From Bradyrhizobium sp. (lineage in GTDB: Bacteria; Pseudomonadota; Alphaproteobacteria; Rhizobiales; Xanthobacteraceae): 8,112 nucleotides of DNA. The notes beneath the pieces were generated by a model that saw only the letters and a list, made by a program, of their open reading frames with translations, did not search any database and was not told the origin of the DNA. The position numbers were made by a program, and so were the translations under genes. Positions 1 to 6,604 of the stretch are shown in pieces. Position 1 is the stretch's first letter. Each line of letters begins with the position of its first letter. The stretch spans positions 1-8,112 of the forward strand of contig JAQGKC010000208.1 of assembly GCA_028290305.1 (NCBI GenBank), given 5' to 3'.

Positions 1-264
1 ATCTCGAAATCGCAGACGACGAACCTGGCCGTGGTTGCGCCGGGCATCGCCGAAGCGTTGCTCGCGACCGCGATCGGTCTGGTCGCGGCGATCCCGGCGG
101 TCATTATCTACAATCACTTCGCGCGCGTGACGAAGGGGTACCTCGAATTGGTCAGCCGGGCATCAGGTGCCGCAGGACGATTGCTGTCACGCGATCTCGA
201 TCGTACCCATGTTAGTTCTCTTGTTAGTTCTCTTGGCAGCACGCATTCGCGTGCAGCGGAGTAG
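1..264 (+). CDS. exbB: ExbB, biopolymer transport proton-channel subunit (C-terminal part)
   Basis: The reading frame is open from the first base and ends at TAG 262-264, so only about the last 87 residues are present; the start lies left of the window. The visible part begins with [20 protein letters not shown] and runs into a hydrophobic helix ([20 protein letters not shown]), the well-conserved last membrane helices of ExbB/MotA/TolQ proteins. ExbB pentamers with ExbD form the inner-membrane proton channel that energises TonB. The next gene is exbD (3 bp away) and then tonB, which favours ExbB over TolQ or MotA. The last ~20 residues ([17 protein letters not shown]) are a polar tail that looks unconserved and contains a 12-bp tandem duplication with unusually AT-rich codons. 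Family call is firm; which receptor it serves cannot be told. Confidence 0.93.
   Translation: MSKSQTTNLAVVAPGIAEALLATAIGLVAAIPAVIIYNHFARVTKGYLELVSRASGAAGRLLSRDLDRTHVSSLVSSLGSTHSRAAE
211..234 (+). repeat. 12-bp perfect tandem duplication inside the exbB tail
   Basis: GTTAGTTCTCTT occurs twice head to tail (211-222 and 223-234). It is in frame and encodes VSSL-VSSL. The codons GTT, AGT, TCT and CTT are AT-rich compared with surrounding codons. A multiple-of-three duplication near the C-terminus leaves the ExbB core intact; replication slippage is the simplest explanation. Confidence 0.85.
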
Positions 265-267
265 ACG

Positions 268-738
268 ATGGCCATCTCGATCGGAAACACTGATCTCGAC
301 GACGACGATTTCGCGGAGACGCATGAGATCAACGTCACGCCCTTCATCGACGTCATCCTTGTTCTTCTCATCATCTTCATGGTGGCGGCGCCGCTATCGA
401 CCGTCGATCTTCCGATCGATCTGCCGTCGTTGACCGCGACCCCGCAGAAGAAGCCGGACAAGCCGACCTATGTCAGCATCAAGCCGGACCTCGCAGTGGC
501 GATCGGAGAAAATCCGGTCAAGCGGGTCGATCTGGTTCGTTCGCTCGATGCGATGGCAGACGCGAACAAGGATCGCTTTATCTTTCTGCGCGCCGACCGC
601 TCGGTGCCCTATGGCGAGATGATGGACGTGCTGGAAATCCTGCGCGCCGGCGGCTACTCGAAGATCAAGCTGGTCGCGCTCGAAGGCGTCCCGGATAGCG
701 CCCAGGTGCTGCCAGCGTCCGAAAATCCCAAACCTTGA
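268..738 (+). CDS. exbD: ExbD, biopolymer transport protein
   Basis: This 156-residue protein has the ExbD/TolR layout: a short acidic cytoplasmic N-terminus (residues 1-20, with four consecutive Asp), one membrane helix (about 26-43, IDVILVLLIIFMVAAP) and a periplasmic domain to the C-terminus. Asp28 in NVTPFIDV matches the proton-carrying Asp of the family (Asp25 in E. coli ExbD). Late in the domain, DRFIFLRADRSVPYGEMMDV is the typical ExbD/TolR region. The ATG at 268 is preceded by GGAG (258-261, 6-nt spacer) overlapping the end of exbB, implying coupled translation. ExbD dimerises inside the ExbB pentamer and transmits proton-motive force to TonB. TolR is the alternative, but a TonB gene rather than TolA follows. 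Confidence 0.95.
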   Translation: MAISIGNTDLDDDDFAETHEINVTPFIDVILVLLIIFMVAAPLSTVDLPIDLPSLTATPQKKPDKPTYVSIKPDLAVAIGENPVKRVDLVRSLDAMADANKDRFIFLRADRSVPYGEMMDVLEILRAGGYSKIKLVALEGVPDSAQVLPASENPKP

Positions 739-771
739 ATCCCTAGAGCCTTGAGCGGCGGCGATATCGAG

Positions 772-1566
772 ATGTCCGACCTCGACACTGAACAGAAATC
801 TTCCCGGCGGCTGTGGGTTCTCGCGGCAGCGGCCGCGCTTGCGCTTCATATCGGTGGCGCCGCGTTGGCGGTCGCGCATCTGCGGACCGATGACCCCGAC
901 GACTCCCTCGGTGCACCCGCGATCGAAGTCGGACTGGAGATGGAATCGCCGCATCTTGAGGCCACCGATCTGCCACCGGGTCCGGACACCGAAGCTTCCG
1001 TCGCTTCGCCGGCGCTCGCTGAACAAAAGGCCGAGCTCAAGGAGACCGAGCTGCCGAAGGACGTTCCCACCGAAACCGAGGATCCCGATCGGGTGGTGAC
1101 GCCCAACGATTCCCACAAACCCAAGGAAGACGATCCGAAAGTCGCCACGGTGCAGACCTCCGCTTCGCAGGAATCGGTCGCCGCCGAGGCAACCGCGACG
1201 CCCAGCAACGAGGCTATTCAGGAAGGGCCGCGCTCGGTCGCTCCCGCGCAGGGCACGGGGGAAAGCGCGCAACGCATGCGCGCGACCTGGCAAAAGGAGC
1301 TGATCGCTCACCTCGACAAGCACAAGCGTTATCCAGCGGAGCGTTCGCAAAAGACCGCCGAAATCCTTATCAGCTTCGCGCTGGACCGGATGGGTCACGT
1401 TCTCTCGACCAGCATCGTCAAGGGATCGGGCGACGCCGCGTTCGACCAGGCGGCGCTCGCGATGGTGCGAAGATCCGATCCGGTGCCTCAGCCTCCGCCG
1501 CTTGTCGCCGATGAGGGATTGAATTTCACCTTACCCGTTATCTTCCGGGTCAAGGGGCGGAGCTAA
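772..1566 (+). CDS. tonB: TonB-family energy-transducing protein
   Basis: From the ATG at 772 this is 264 residues. It has an N-terminal cytoplasmic stub with RR at 12-13, a membrane helix (about 14-37) containing His26, which corresponds by position to the functionally important TonB TM histidine, a long unstructured periplasmic linker (about 38-165) and a TonB C-terminal domain (about 168-264). The C-terminal domain has YP at 187-188, the GHVLSTSIVKGSGDAAFDQA segment, then MVRRSDPVPQPPP and a final beta strand. The linker is rich in Glu/Asp/Thr/Ser with scattered Pro rather than the Pro-Lys/Pro-Glu runs of enteric TonB. It follows exbD by 33 bp, so the three genes form one transport-energising unit. 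An in-frame TTG at 751 would add seven residues; neither start has a strong ribosome site, and ATG is chosen because the upstream residues look non-conserved. Confidence 0.9.
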   Translation: MSDLDTEQKSSRRLWVLAAAAALALHIGGAALAVAHLRTDDPDDSLGAPAIEVGLEMESPHLEATDLPPGPDTEASVASPALAEQKAELKETELPKDVPTETEDPDRVVTPNDSHKPKEDDPKVATVQTSASQESVAAEATATPSNEAIQEGPRSVAPAQGTGESAQRMRATWQKELIAHLDKHKRYPAERSQKTAEILISFALDRMGHVLSTSIVKGSGDAAFDQAALAMVRRSDPVPQPPPLVADEGLNFTLPVIFRVKGRS

Positions 1567-1591
1567 GGCCCGATTACGCAGTCTCGAAATA

Positions 1592-1615
1592 TGCCCGGCG
1601 ATCGCTCGCCGGGCA
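1592..1615. terminator. Hairpin between convergent tonB and solute-binding protein genes
   Basis: A perfect 10-bp inverted repeat, TGCCCGGCGA (1592-1601) and TCGCCGGGCA (1606-1615), with the tetraloop TCGC. It sits 25 bp after the tonB stop and 24 bp before the stop of the facing gene, so it is placed to end transcription from both sides. There is no long T tract: the minus-strand side reads ATATTT after the stem and the plus side has none, so intrinsic termination is more plausible for the minus-strand gene. Otherwise it may act as a 3'-end protecting stem. Confidence 0.65.
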
Positions 1616-1639
1616 GCCTCATAACACGATAGCCTTCGA

Positions 1640-2863
1640 TCAGCTTTTCTTCACCATCGGGCAAACGCTCTTCTCGAGCGGAAGCCAGGCCTCGTCAGCC
1701 GGGATGGTGGCGACGAGCTTGTAGTAATCCCACGGATATTTCGACTCCGAAGGCTTCTTCACCTCGAACAGATAGGCCGGGTGAATTTTGCGACCGTCGG
1801 CGCGGATCGAGCCGTGGCCGAACAGCGGATCGTCGGTCGGAATTTCCTTCATCTTGGCGATCACCTTGACGCCGTCATGCGGATTGCCACCGAGCGCCTC
1901 CAGCGCCTTGAAGTAGTGGGTCAGCGATGAATAGACGCCCGCCTGAACCATGGTCGGCGGGTTCTTTTTGAACCGCTCGTTGAAGCGTTTGCTGAAGGCA
2001 CGGGTCTGGTCGTTCATGTCCCAGTAGAAGGTCTCGGTGAAGTTCAGCCCCTGCGCGATATTGAGTCCAAGCGCGTTGACGTCGGTGATGAACATCAGCA
2101 TGCCCGCGAGCTTCTGCCCGCCGGCGACGATGCCGAACTCCGCCGCCTGCTTGATCGCGTTCGTGGTGTCGCCGCCGGCATTGGCAAGGCCGACGATCTT
2201 CGCCTTCGAGTTTTGCGCCTGCAGCAGGAACGAAGAGAAGTCCGCATTGTTGAGCGGATGCTTGACGCCGCCGAGTATCCTGCCGCCATTGGCGGTGATG
2301 ACCGCACTGGTATCGCGCTCAAGCGCCTGTCCGAACGCGTAGTCCGCGGTCAGGAAGAACCAGGTATCGCCACCCGACTTGACCAGCGCCTTCCCGGTGC
2401 CGTTGGCGAGCATGTAGGTGTCGTAGACCCAATGCACCGTGTTCGGCGAACATTGCGAACCCGTGAGATCGGACGACGCCGAACCGGAGTTCAAGTTGAC
2501 GACGTTCCTTTCCTTCGCAACGTTGGCAACGGCGAGGCCGACGCCGGAGCTCGCTAGGTCGACAAACACATCGACCTTCTCGACATCGATCCACTGCTTG
2601 GCAATGTTGGCGCCGACATCAGGCTTGTTCTGATGATCCGCCGAGATCAGATCGATCTTCCATCCCTTGGCCAGCAGTCCGGAATCCTCGATCGCCATTT
2701 GCGCGGCGACGGTCGAGCCCAGACCGCCGATATCCTGATAGAGACCCGACTGATCGCCGAGACTTCCGACCTTGACGACTTTGTCGAGCTTGTCCTGCGC
2801 CAGCGCGCTCCCGGCAAACACCAGACCCGTAGTCAGTACCAAGGCTGCAATTGATCGTTTCAT
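1640..2863 (-). CDS. ABC transporter solute-binding protein, LivK-like (type-1 periplasmic binding fold)
   Basis: A 407-residue secreted protein. Residues 1-22 form a Sec signal peptide (KR, hydrophobic core, SALA before Gln23). The mature protein starts with KVVKVGSLGDQSGLYQDIGG, the opening of Peripla_BP_6/LivK-type receptors, and keeps the two-lobe pattern to the end (YAFGQALERD, HPLNNADFSSFLLQAQNSKA, DGRKIHPAYLFEVKKPSESK). Cys138 and Cys401 could form a disulfide in the periplasm. Close family members in Bradyrhizobium and Rhodopseudomonas bind amino acids, amides or aromatic acids; the ligand cannot be read from sequence alone. No liv permease or ATPase genes are in the window, so it is an orphan here. 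The ATG at 2863 is preceded by GGAGGGG (2866-2872), a strong ribosome site. It is followed by the 1592-1615 hairpin. Confidence 0.9.
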   Translation of the reverse strand: MKRSIAALVLTTGLVFAGSALAQDKLDKVVKVGSLGDQSGLYQDIGGLGSTVAAQMAIEDSGLLAKGWKIDLISADHQNKPDVGANIAKQWIDVEKVDVFVDLASSGVGLAVANVAKERNVVNLNSGSASSDLTGSQCSPNTVHWVYDTYMLANGTGKALVKSGGDTWFFLTADYAFGQALERDTSAVITANGGRILGGVKHPLNNADFSSFLLQAQNSKAKIVGLANAGGDTTNAIKQAAEFGIVAGGQKLAGMLMFITDVNALGLNIAQGLNFTETFYWDMNDQTRAFSKRFNERFKKNPPTMVQAGVYSSLTHYFKALEALGGNPHDGVKVIAKMKEIPTDDPLFGHGSIRADGRKIHPAYLFEVKKPSESKYPWDYYKLVATIPADEAWLPLEKSVCPMVKKS

Positions 2864-2998
2864 TTCCCCTCCAAATATTTGTTTTTGAGCTGAACTCAGA
2901 ATTTTTTTGCGATCATTATGCCGCGCAATTCATCTCTCGCATAGCCGCTGCGACGAATTGGTCCGCGCCCGATCGAATATTCCACCTTGCGACGAATT
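2864..2998 (-). promoter_or_regulatory. Probable control region of the LivK-like gene
   Basis: The 265-bp gap upstream of the LivK-like gene is relatively AT-rich near the gene. On the minus strand a -10-like CATAAT lies at 2920-2915, about 50 nt before the ATG, but no good -35 box stands at 16-18 bp. A near-palindrome, TGAGTTCAGCTCA, lies at 2898-2886 between this and the ribosome site. Farther up, two copies of an 11-bp word could be operator sites. A sigma-54-like GG-N10-GC spacing (TGGC...TCGCA, 3003-2988) also exists, but its match to the full consensus is poor. Which promoter type is used is uncertain. Confidence 0.3.
2949..2998. repeat. 11-bp direct repeat upstream of the LivK-like gene
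   Basis: TGCGACGAATT occurs at 2949-2959 and again at 2988-2998, start to start 39 bp apart (near four helical turns). Neither copy is in a gene. Paired identical words at this spacing upstream of a transport gene could bind a regulator, but no known binding motif is recognised. Confidence 0.4.
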
Positions 2999-3087
2999 CG
3001 CCAGGCGCGTCTCCGGCGCTTGATATTCGGTGGGCTTATCTGATTGCCGCGATCTGCGTATGCCGCTGGACCGGCTGTGGGCAGGTT

Positions 3088-3116
3088 GAAACCGCTATCG
3101 GCAGATAGCTGGTTTC
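3088..3116 (-). terminator. Stem-loop just downstream of the ABC_sub_bind gene
   Basis: GAAACCGCTATC (3088-3099) pairs with GATAGC-T-GGTTTC (3104-3116), a 12-bp stem with one bulged T at 3110 and the loop GGCA. It starts 12 nt after the stop codon of the minus-strand gene ending at 3129. There is no T tract after it, so it is either a weak terminator or an mRNA 3'-end stabilising structure. Confidence 0.5.
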
Positions 3117-3128
3117 CGGGAGTTTGCC

Positions 3129-4088
3129 TTACTCGATGACCTCATCGGCGCGAGCCAGCATCGCGGGCGGAATCGTGAGCCCGAGCACTTTCGCGGTTTT
3201 GAGATTGATCTTCAGATCGAATTGGGTCGGCAACTGAACCGGCAGATCGCCTGGGTGGCTTCCCCTGAGAATTTTGTCGACATACATGGCAGCTTGCCGG
3301 AATTGATCAGAAGAACGGCCTGAATAGGCTAGCAACCCACCATCACCAGTGAAGCTCTCTATCGGCGACACCGCCGGACAGCGCATGGCTAGCGCCAGTT
3401 CGGCGACGCGCTTGCTTGGAAGACTGGGCTGCACGAGGATCGCATCGGTCCCTTCGCGGCTGATACGCGACAGCGACGATTCGAGTTCATCCGGCGCCTG
3501 GATCATCACCGGGTTCAACTCGAAAGCCGTTTTGGAACAGGCGATCTGGATTTGTCCGAGGAAGGGCTTCGTGAAGGAATCGGTCGCGTTGCACAATGCG
3601 ACCAGCTTTTTTGCGGAGGGCAACAACTCGCGGATAAGCTCGACGCTTTTTCCGGCTAACTCGGCCGTTACACCAGCCATGCCAGTGACGTTCCCGCCGG
3701 GCCGAGCCAGGCTGGCAACGAGGCCGGTCGCGACCGGATCCCCGGCGCCGGCCATAACGATCGGAATTTGCGAGGTCGCCTGCCTGGCGGCGCGGACCGC
3801 CGGCGTGAGCCAGGCGACGATGACATCCACCTGGCTTTCGACCAGGCCTGTCGCAAGGTCAGCAAGGGCTTCTGTTCTGTTTTCCGCAGATCGAACCTCG
3901 ATCCGGACGTTCTGGCCCTCGTTGTACCCCAGTCGGCTCATCTCCTCTTTAAAGACATTGAGGAAGGGAGCGGGGTCGCGATTACCTGTAACGAGGACGC
4001 CGACAACTGGGACGCGCGGCTGGGAACTGGCTGAACGCGCCCACAAGGGAGCGCTGGCAAGCGCCGCCATGAACTCACGCCGTCTCAT
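3129..4088 (-). CDS. ABC transporter substrate-binding protein, ABC_sub_bind family
   Basis: A 319-residue protein of the ABC_sub_bind family (Pfam PF04392, related to TrpX-type binding proteins), which is much expanded in Bradyrhizobium. The leader MRRREFMAAL has a twin-arginine-like RRxF motif followed by a short hydrophobic stretch, so Tat export is possible, though Sec export cannot be excluded. Family landmarks are PVVGVLVTG after the leader, a RLGYNEGQNVRIEVRSAENR block, GAGDPVATGLVASLARPGGN, and the C-terminal LGLTIPPAMLARADEVIE, which is near-diagnostic. Length is normal. The ATG at 4088 has GAGG (4093-4096) four bases upstream. No cognate permease or ATPase gene is next to it. Ligand unknown. 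The gene stands apart from neighbours by 104 bp upstream and 265 bp downstream. Confidence 0.9.
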   Translation of the reverse strand: MRRREFMAALASAPLWARSASSQPRVPVVGVLVTGNRDPAPFLNVFKEEMSRLGYNEGQNVRIEVRSAENRTEALADLATGLVESQVDVIVAWLTPAVRAARQATSQIPIVMAGAGDPVATGLVASLARPGGNVTGMAGVTAELAGKSVELIRELLPSAKKLVALCNATDSFTKPFLGQIQIACSKTAFELNPVMIQAPDELESSLSRISREGTDAILVQPSLPSKRVAELALAMRCPAVSPIESFTGDGGLLAYSGRSSDQFRQAAMYVDKILRGSHPGDLPVQLPTQFDLKINLKTAKVLGLTIPPAMLARADEVIE

Positions 4089-4192
4089 TGAGCCTCGTCC
4101 AGATTTATACGGCTTCGCCCGATCCTACCACGCGATCTGGAGTCTTTATGAAGGAACTTTTGTGACGCGGGCGAGGGGTGGTGGTCACGTCA

Positions 4193-4612
4193 CTACAGGA
4201 AATATCGAAACCCGACATATACGACGACCAGGCAAGCGAATATCAGGGCAACGGGAAGCTTGGGCTTTGTTTCCGGACCGCTCTTGGTTTTGGGGCGTGG
4301 GGCTGGCGGGCGTTTGAACGCCGTGACGTTATCCGTCACCGCGTTGCTCGAATGGGCTTTGACGTCGGGCGGAGTGCCATTTCCGCCCATTTCGGTGTAG
4401 TAACTCCTGTACATGAGATTGATGGTCGCCTCGGTTGCCGCGGATTCCGTTATCTCGTTGAGAAGCGCCTTATAGCTGGCGAGGAAGGTCTGAGCTTCGG
4501 CGGGAAGGGCGGAGGCGCCATTCAGTTTGGCCATCATCTTCCAGGTCGCAAAATCGGCGCGGGCCTTGGTGTCGGCTCGTCGCGCGATCATCATGTCCGC
4601 AGCTTTGATCAA
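4193..4612 (-). CDS. Small hypothetical protein with C-terminal membrane anchor
   Basis: I do not recognise a family. From a TTG at 4612 it is 139 residues: a helical, charged N-terminal region (1-75), a Pro/Lys-rich linker (about 100-118, RPPAPRPKTKSG) and one hydrophobic segment (119-136, LPVALIFACLVVVYVGF) ending FRYFL at the C-terminus. There is no signal peptide, so it would be tail-anchored with the bulk in the cytoplasm. TTG is chosen because GAGG stands 5 nt before it; ATG codons at 4594 and 4591 have no ribosome site. It lies 39 nt after the M50 protease gene and in the same reading frame, separated by one TAG, suggesting co-transcription. The overlapping plus-strand frame lacks natural composition and was rejected. 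Confidence 0.65.
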   Translation of the reverse strand: MIKAADMMIARRADTKARADFATWKMMAKLNGASALPAEAQTFLASYKALLNEITESAATEATINLMYRSYYTEMGGNGTPPDVKAHSSNAVTDNVTAFKRPPAPRPKTKSGPETKPKLPVALIFACLVVVYVGFRYFL

Positions 4613-4617
4613 GATGG

Positions 4618-4621
4618 CCTC
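4618..4621 (-). promoter_or_regulatory. Ribosome binding site supporting a TTG start
   Basis: On the minus strand GAGG is followed by a 5-nt spacer and then TTG at 4612-4610. It lies downstream of the M50 stop codon and is the only plausible ribosome site before the small membrane protein. Confidence 0.4.
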
Positions 4622-4651
4622 AGCTCTTTTCGGCGGGTCGTTAGGATTGGA

Positions 4652-5338
4652 CTACACGTTGCCGGTTACCACGAGAAGTAGCCGGATCACATAGCCGGTC
4701 ACCGTTCGCAGTATCGCCGAAATAACATCAAGATTTAGACCGACCTGAGTGCCGACCATCGGCAGGACAATCAGAATTCCGATGAGGATCAGCATCCCAT
4801 AAGGTTCCAGCCGAGAAAGCGGGATGGCCAACGCGTTGGGCAGCAACCCGACCGCGACCCGCCCGCCGTCCAGTGGAGGGATCGGAAGCATGTTGAAGAC
4901 GGCCAGAACGACGTTGATGACAAGCGCATTTTTGAGGTTGTCGGCCACCCATTGCGCCGTGGTCGGGGGCAGGAAGTCCACGAGATGAAATACCGCGGCG
5001 GCGAACAAAGCGAGGGCGATATTCGTGGCGGGCCCGGCCAGCGCCACCCAAACCATGTCGATCCTGGGACTGCGCAAGGCGCGGAAATTCACCGGCACCG
5101 GTTTGGCATAGCCGAACAGAAACGGTGAGTGCGACAGCAGCAGGATCGCCGGCAATAACAGGGTGCCGAAGGGATCGATGTGCTTGAGTGGGTTGAAGCT
5201 GACGCGGCCCCGTTCCCAGGCGGTGTTGTCACCGAAATGATGCGCCACGAAGCCGTGGGCGGCCTCATGAAACGTGATAGCGATGATGAGCGGCAGTACC
5301 CAAACCGATACGGCATAGATTGTGCTGTTTAGAGGCAA
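4652..5338 (-). CDS. Site-2 protease family (peptidase M50) membrane zinc metalloprotease
   Basis: A 228-residue polytopic membrane protein. Zinc ligands are visible: HEAAH at 24-28 in the first helix and Asp157 in the NMLPIPPLDGGR motif (149-160), the third ligand region of M50 enzymes. Helices lie at about 10-30, 57-72, 94-118, 135-153 and 178-197. It lacks a PDZ domain, so it is the short archaeal/bacterial M50B type rather than RseP. Such enzymes cleave membrane-embedded substrates; the substrate here is unknown. The start is TTG at 5338, chosen because no ATG or GTG exists between it and an upstream in-frame stop and because MPLNSTIYAVSVW matches the family beginning; its ribosome site is weak, so expression may be low or coupled to the gene before it. 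The stop TAG is followed in the same frame by the small membrane protein. Confidence 0.92.
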   Translation of the reverse strand: MPLNSTIYAVSVWVLPLIIAITFHEAAHGFVAHHFGDNTAWERGRVSFNPLKHIDPFGTLLLPAILLLSHSPFLFGYAKPVPVNFRALRSPRIDMVWVALAGPATNIALALFAAAVFHLVDFLPPTTAQWVADNLKNALVINVVLAVFNMLPIPPLDGGRVAVGLLPNALAIPLSRLEPYGMLILIGILIVLPMVGTQVGLNLDVISAILRTVTGYVIRLLLVVTGNV

Positions 5339-5390
5339 GTGGGGCGTCCCGTCCGGTTCAACTGGTGGGCGACGCTACCACGCTACCGCA

Positions 5391-5783
5391 TCACTGGGGA
5401 ACCGCTTCCGGATATTGCGGCAAGCCATCTTCGAGCTTCACCCAGTCCATTTTTTCCGTGACCCAGATGTGGTCGGTCGGCACAAATGCGTTGCGGTCAT
5501 CGAAGGCGGCAAGCGCCACGCCCGCCACCGTCCCGTCCCTTCGCCACGAAAACAGCCGCGTGCCGCAGCTTTTGCAGAAAACCCGGTCCATCGCCTCAGA
5601 TGAGGCATAACGCGCGGTATCGCCTTGAACCGTGAGGGCGTTTTGGTCGAACAGCGCGCGGGCATAGAACGGCGATCCCATCGCCCTCTGGCAATTGCGG
5701 CAGTGGCAGATGCGGACGTTGATCGGCTCGCCCTCTGCCTCGAACCGGACCGCGCCGCACAGGCATCCGCCTTCCCTGATCAT
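5391..5783 (-). CDS. GFA family protein (Mss4-like zinc fold)
   Basis: A 130-residue protein of the GFA family (glutathione-dependent formaldehyde-activating enzyme-like, Pfam PF04828). Zinc-binding cysteines stand in the expected order: Cys7-x-Cys9 (GGCLCGAVRF), Cys26-x-Cys28-xx-Cys31 (ICHCRNCQRAMGSPF) and Cys70-xx-Cys73 (FCKSCGTRLF). The family name comes from an enzyme proposed to speed glutathione-formaldehyde adduct formation, but most small members have no proven reaction, and no formaldehyde-pathway gene adjoins it, so only a zinc-binding family call is made. The ATG at 5783 has GGAG (5789-5792) with a 5-nt spacer. It starts 34 nt after the SDR gene ends, so the two are probably co-transcribed. 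Confidence 0.9.
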   Translation of the reverse strand: MIREGGCLCGAVRFEAEGEPINVRICHCRNCQRAMGSPFYARALFDQNALTVQGDTARYASSEAMDRVFCKSCGTRLFSWRRDGTVAGVALAAFDDRNAFVPTDHIWVTEKMDWVKLEDGLPQYPEAVPQ

Positions 5784-5817
5784 GACGTCTCCGTTGCCAG
5801 CAGATCTTTGGGATATT

Positions 5818-6564
5818 CTAGTAAGTCGCGCGGCCGCCGGAAATATCGAACACCGCGCCGGTCGAGAACGCGCAATCTTCCGACGCCAGCCACGCCACCA
5901 TCGCCGCCAGTTCTTCCACTAGGACGAAGCGCCCTTTCGGAATCTTCGAAAGCATGAAATCGATGTGCTGCTGCGTCATCTGGTCGAAGATCGCGGTTTT
6001 GGCGGCGGCGGGGGTCACTGCGTTGACGGCGATTTCGTAGCCAGCGAGTTCCTTGCCCAGCGACTTCGTCAGGGCGATAAGGCCGGCCTTGGAAGCCGAG
6101 TAATGCGCCGCGTTGGGGTTGCCTTCCTTGCCGGCGATCGAGGCGATGTTGACGATGCGGCCATAGTTCTGCTTGACCATCGATGGCACGATCGCCTTGC
6201 AGCAGATGAAAGGCCCGTCGAGATTGATGCGCAACACCTTGCGCCACTCGTCGAGGTCGGTTTCCCATACCGTCTTGTTGATTCCGGCGATGCCGGCATT
6301 GTTGACGAGAATGTCGATCTTGCCGAGCGCCTTGAGCGTGGCGTCCCTGGTCTTTTCAACCGCGGCAAGATCGGACACGTCGACCTTGAACGCCGTGACG
6401 CCGGCGCCGATTTCCTTGGCGGTTTTCTCGGCAAACGGCTGGTCGTGATCCCAGATCGCGACCTTCGCGCCGGAGGCAACGAAGCGCTCGGTGATCGCAC
6501 GCCCAAAACCCTGCGCGCCGCCGGTGACGACAGCGCAGCGGCCGTTCAAATCGATCTTATTCAT
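5818..6564 (-). CDS. SDR family NAD(P)-dependent oxidoreductase
   Basis: A 248-residue classical short-chain dehydrogenase/reductase. The Rossmann motif TGGAQGFG is at 14-21, Asp39 at the end of beta-2 (IWDHD) suggests NAD(H) preference, VDVSD carries Asp62, and NNAG is at 88-91. The catalytic tetrad is Asn114, Ser142, Tyr155 and Lys159 (YSASK). The usual PG after beta-6 is replaced by TPAAAKT (184-190), so the substrate loop may differ from FabG. It resembles 3-oxoacyl-ACP-reductase-like SDRs often annotated as sugar or polyol dehydrogenases; exact substrate is not determinable. Its place after the dehydratase and the KDF-dehydrogenase-like SDR suggests a hydroxyl oxidation in the same sugar-acid route (inference). 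The ATG at 6564 has AGGGA (6572-6576) with a 7-nt spacer. Confidence 0.92.
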   Translation of the reverse strand: MNKIDLNGRCAVVTGGAQGFGRAITERFVASGAKVAIWDHDQPFAEKTAKEIGAGVTAFKVDVSDLAAVEKTRDATLKALGKIDILVNNAGIAGINKTVWETDLDEWRKVLRINLDGPFICCKAIVPSMVKQNYGRIVNIASIAGKEGNPNAAHYSASKAGLIALTKSLGKELAGYEIAVNAVTPAAAKTAIFDQMTQQHIDFMLSKIPKGRFVLVEELAAMVAWLASEDCAFSTGAVFDISGGRATY

Positions 6565-6604
6565 GGTGAAGTCCCTACAAGCTGTTTCGGAATGATCTCA
6601 CGTT

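Noticed and set aside
394..1398. Minus-strand open frame (about 334 codons) opposite exbD and tonB
   Set aside because: Antisense to two well-supported genes, with Arg/Gly-rich composition and no recognisable motif.
4103..4109. TATAAAT on the minus strand as a -10 box for the ABC_sub_bind gene
   Set aside because: No -35-like hexamer at 16-18 bp, and a start from it would leave a leader too short to contain the GAGG ribosome site fully.
4162..4193. GTGACG/CGTCAC inverted repeat after the small membrane protein gene as a terminator
   Set aside because: Only six base pairs around a 20-nt loop, no T tract, and its last base falls within the stop codon.
3349..4317. Plus-strand open frame (about 322 codons) opposite the ABC_sub_bind gene
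   Set aside because: The minus strand encodes a full-length family member with leader and diagnostic C-terminus; the plus frame shows no domain.
4178..4681. Plus-strand frame (167 codons) overlapping the small membrane protein
   Set aside because: Gly/Arg/His-rich sequence without a plausible membrane or domain pattern and no operon context; the minus-strand reading has a ribosome site, sensible composition and a membrane anchor.
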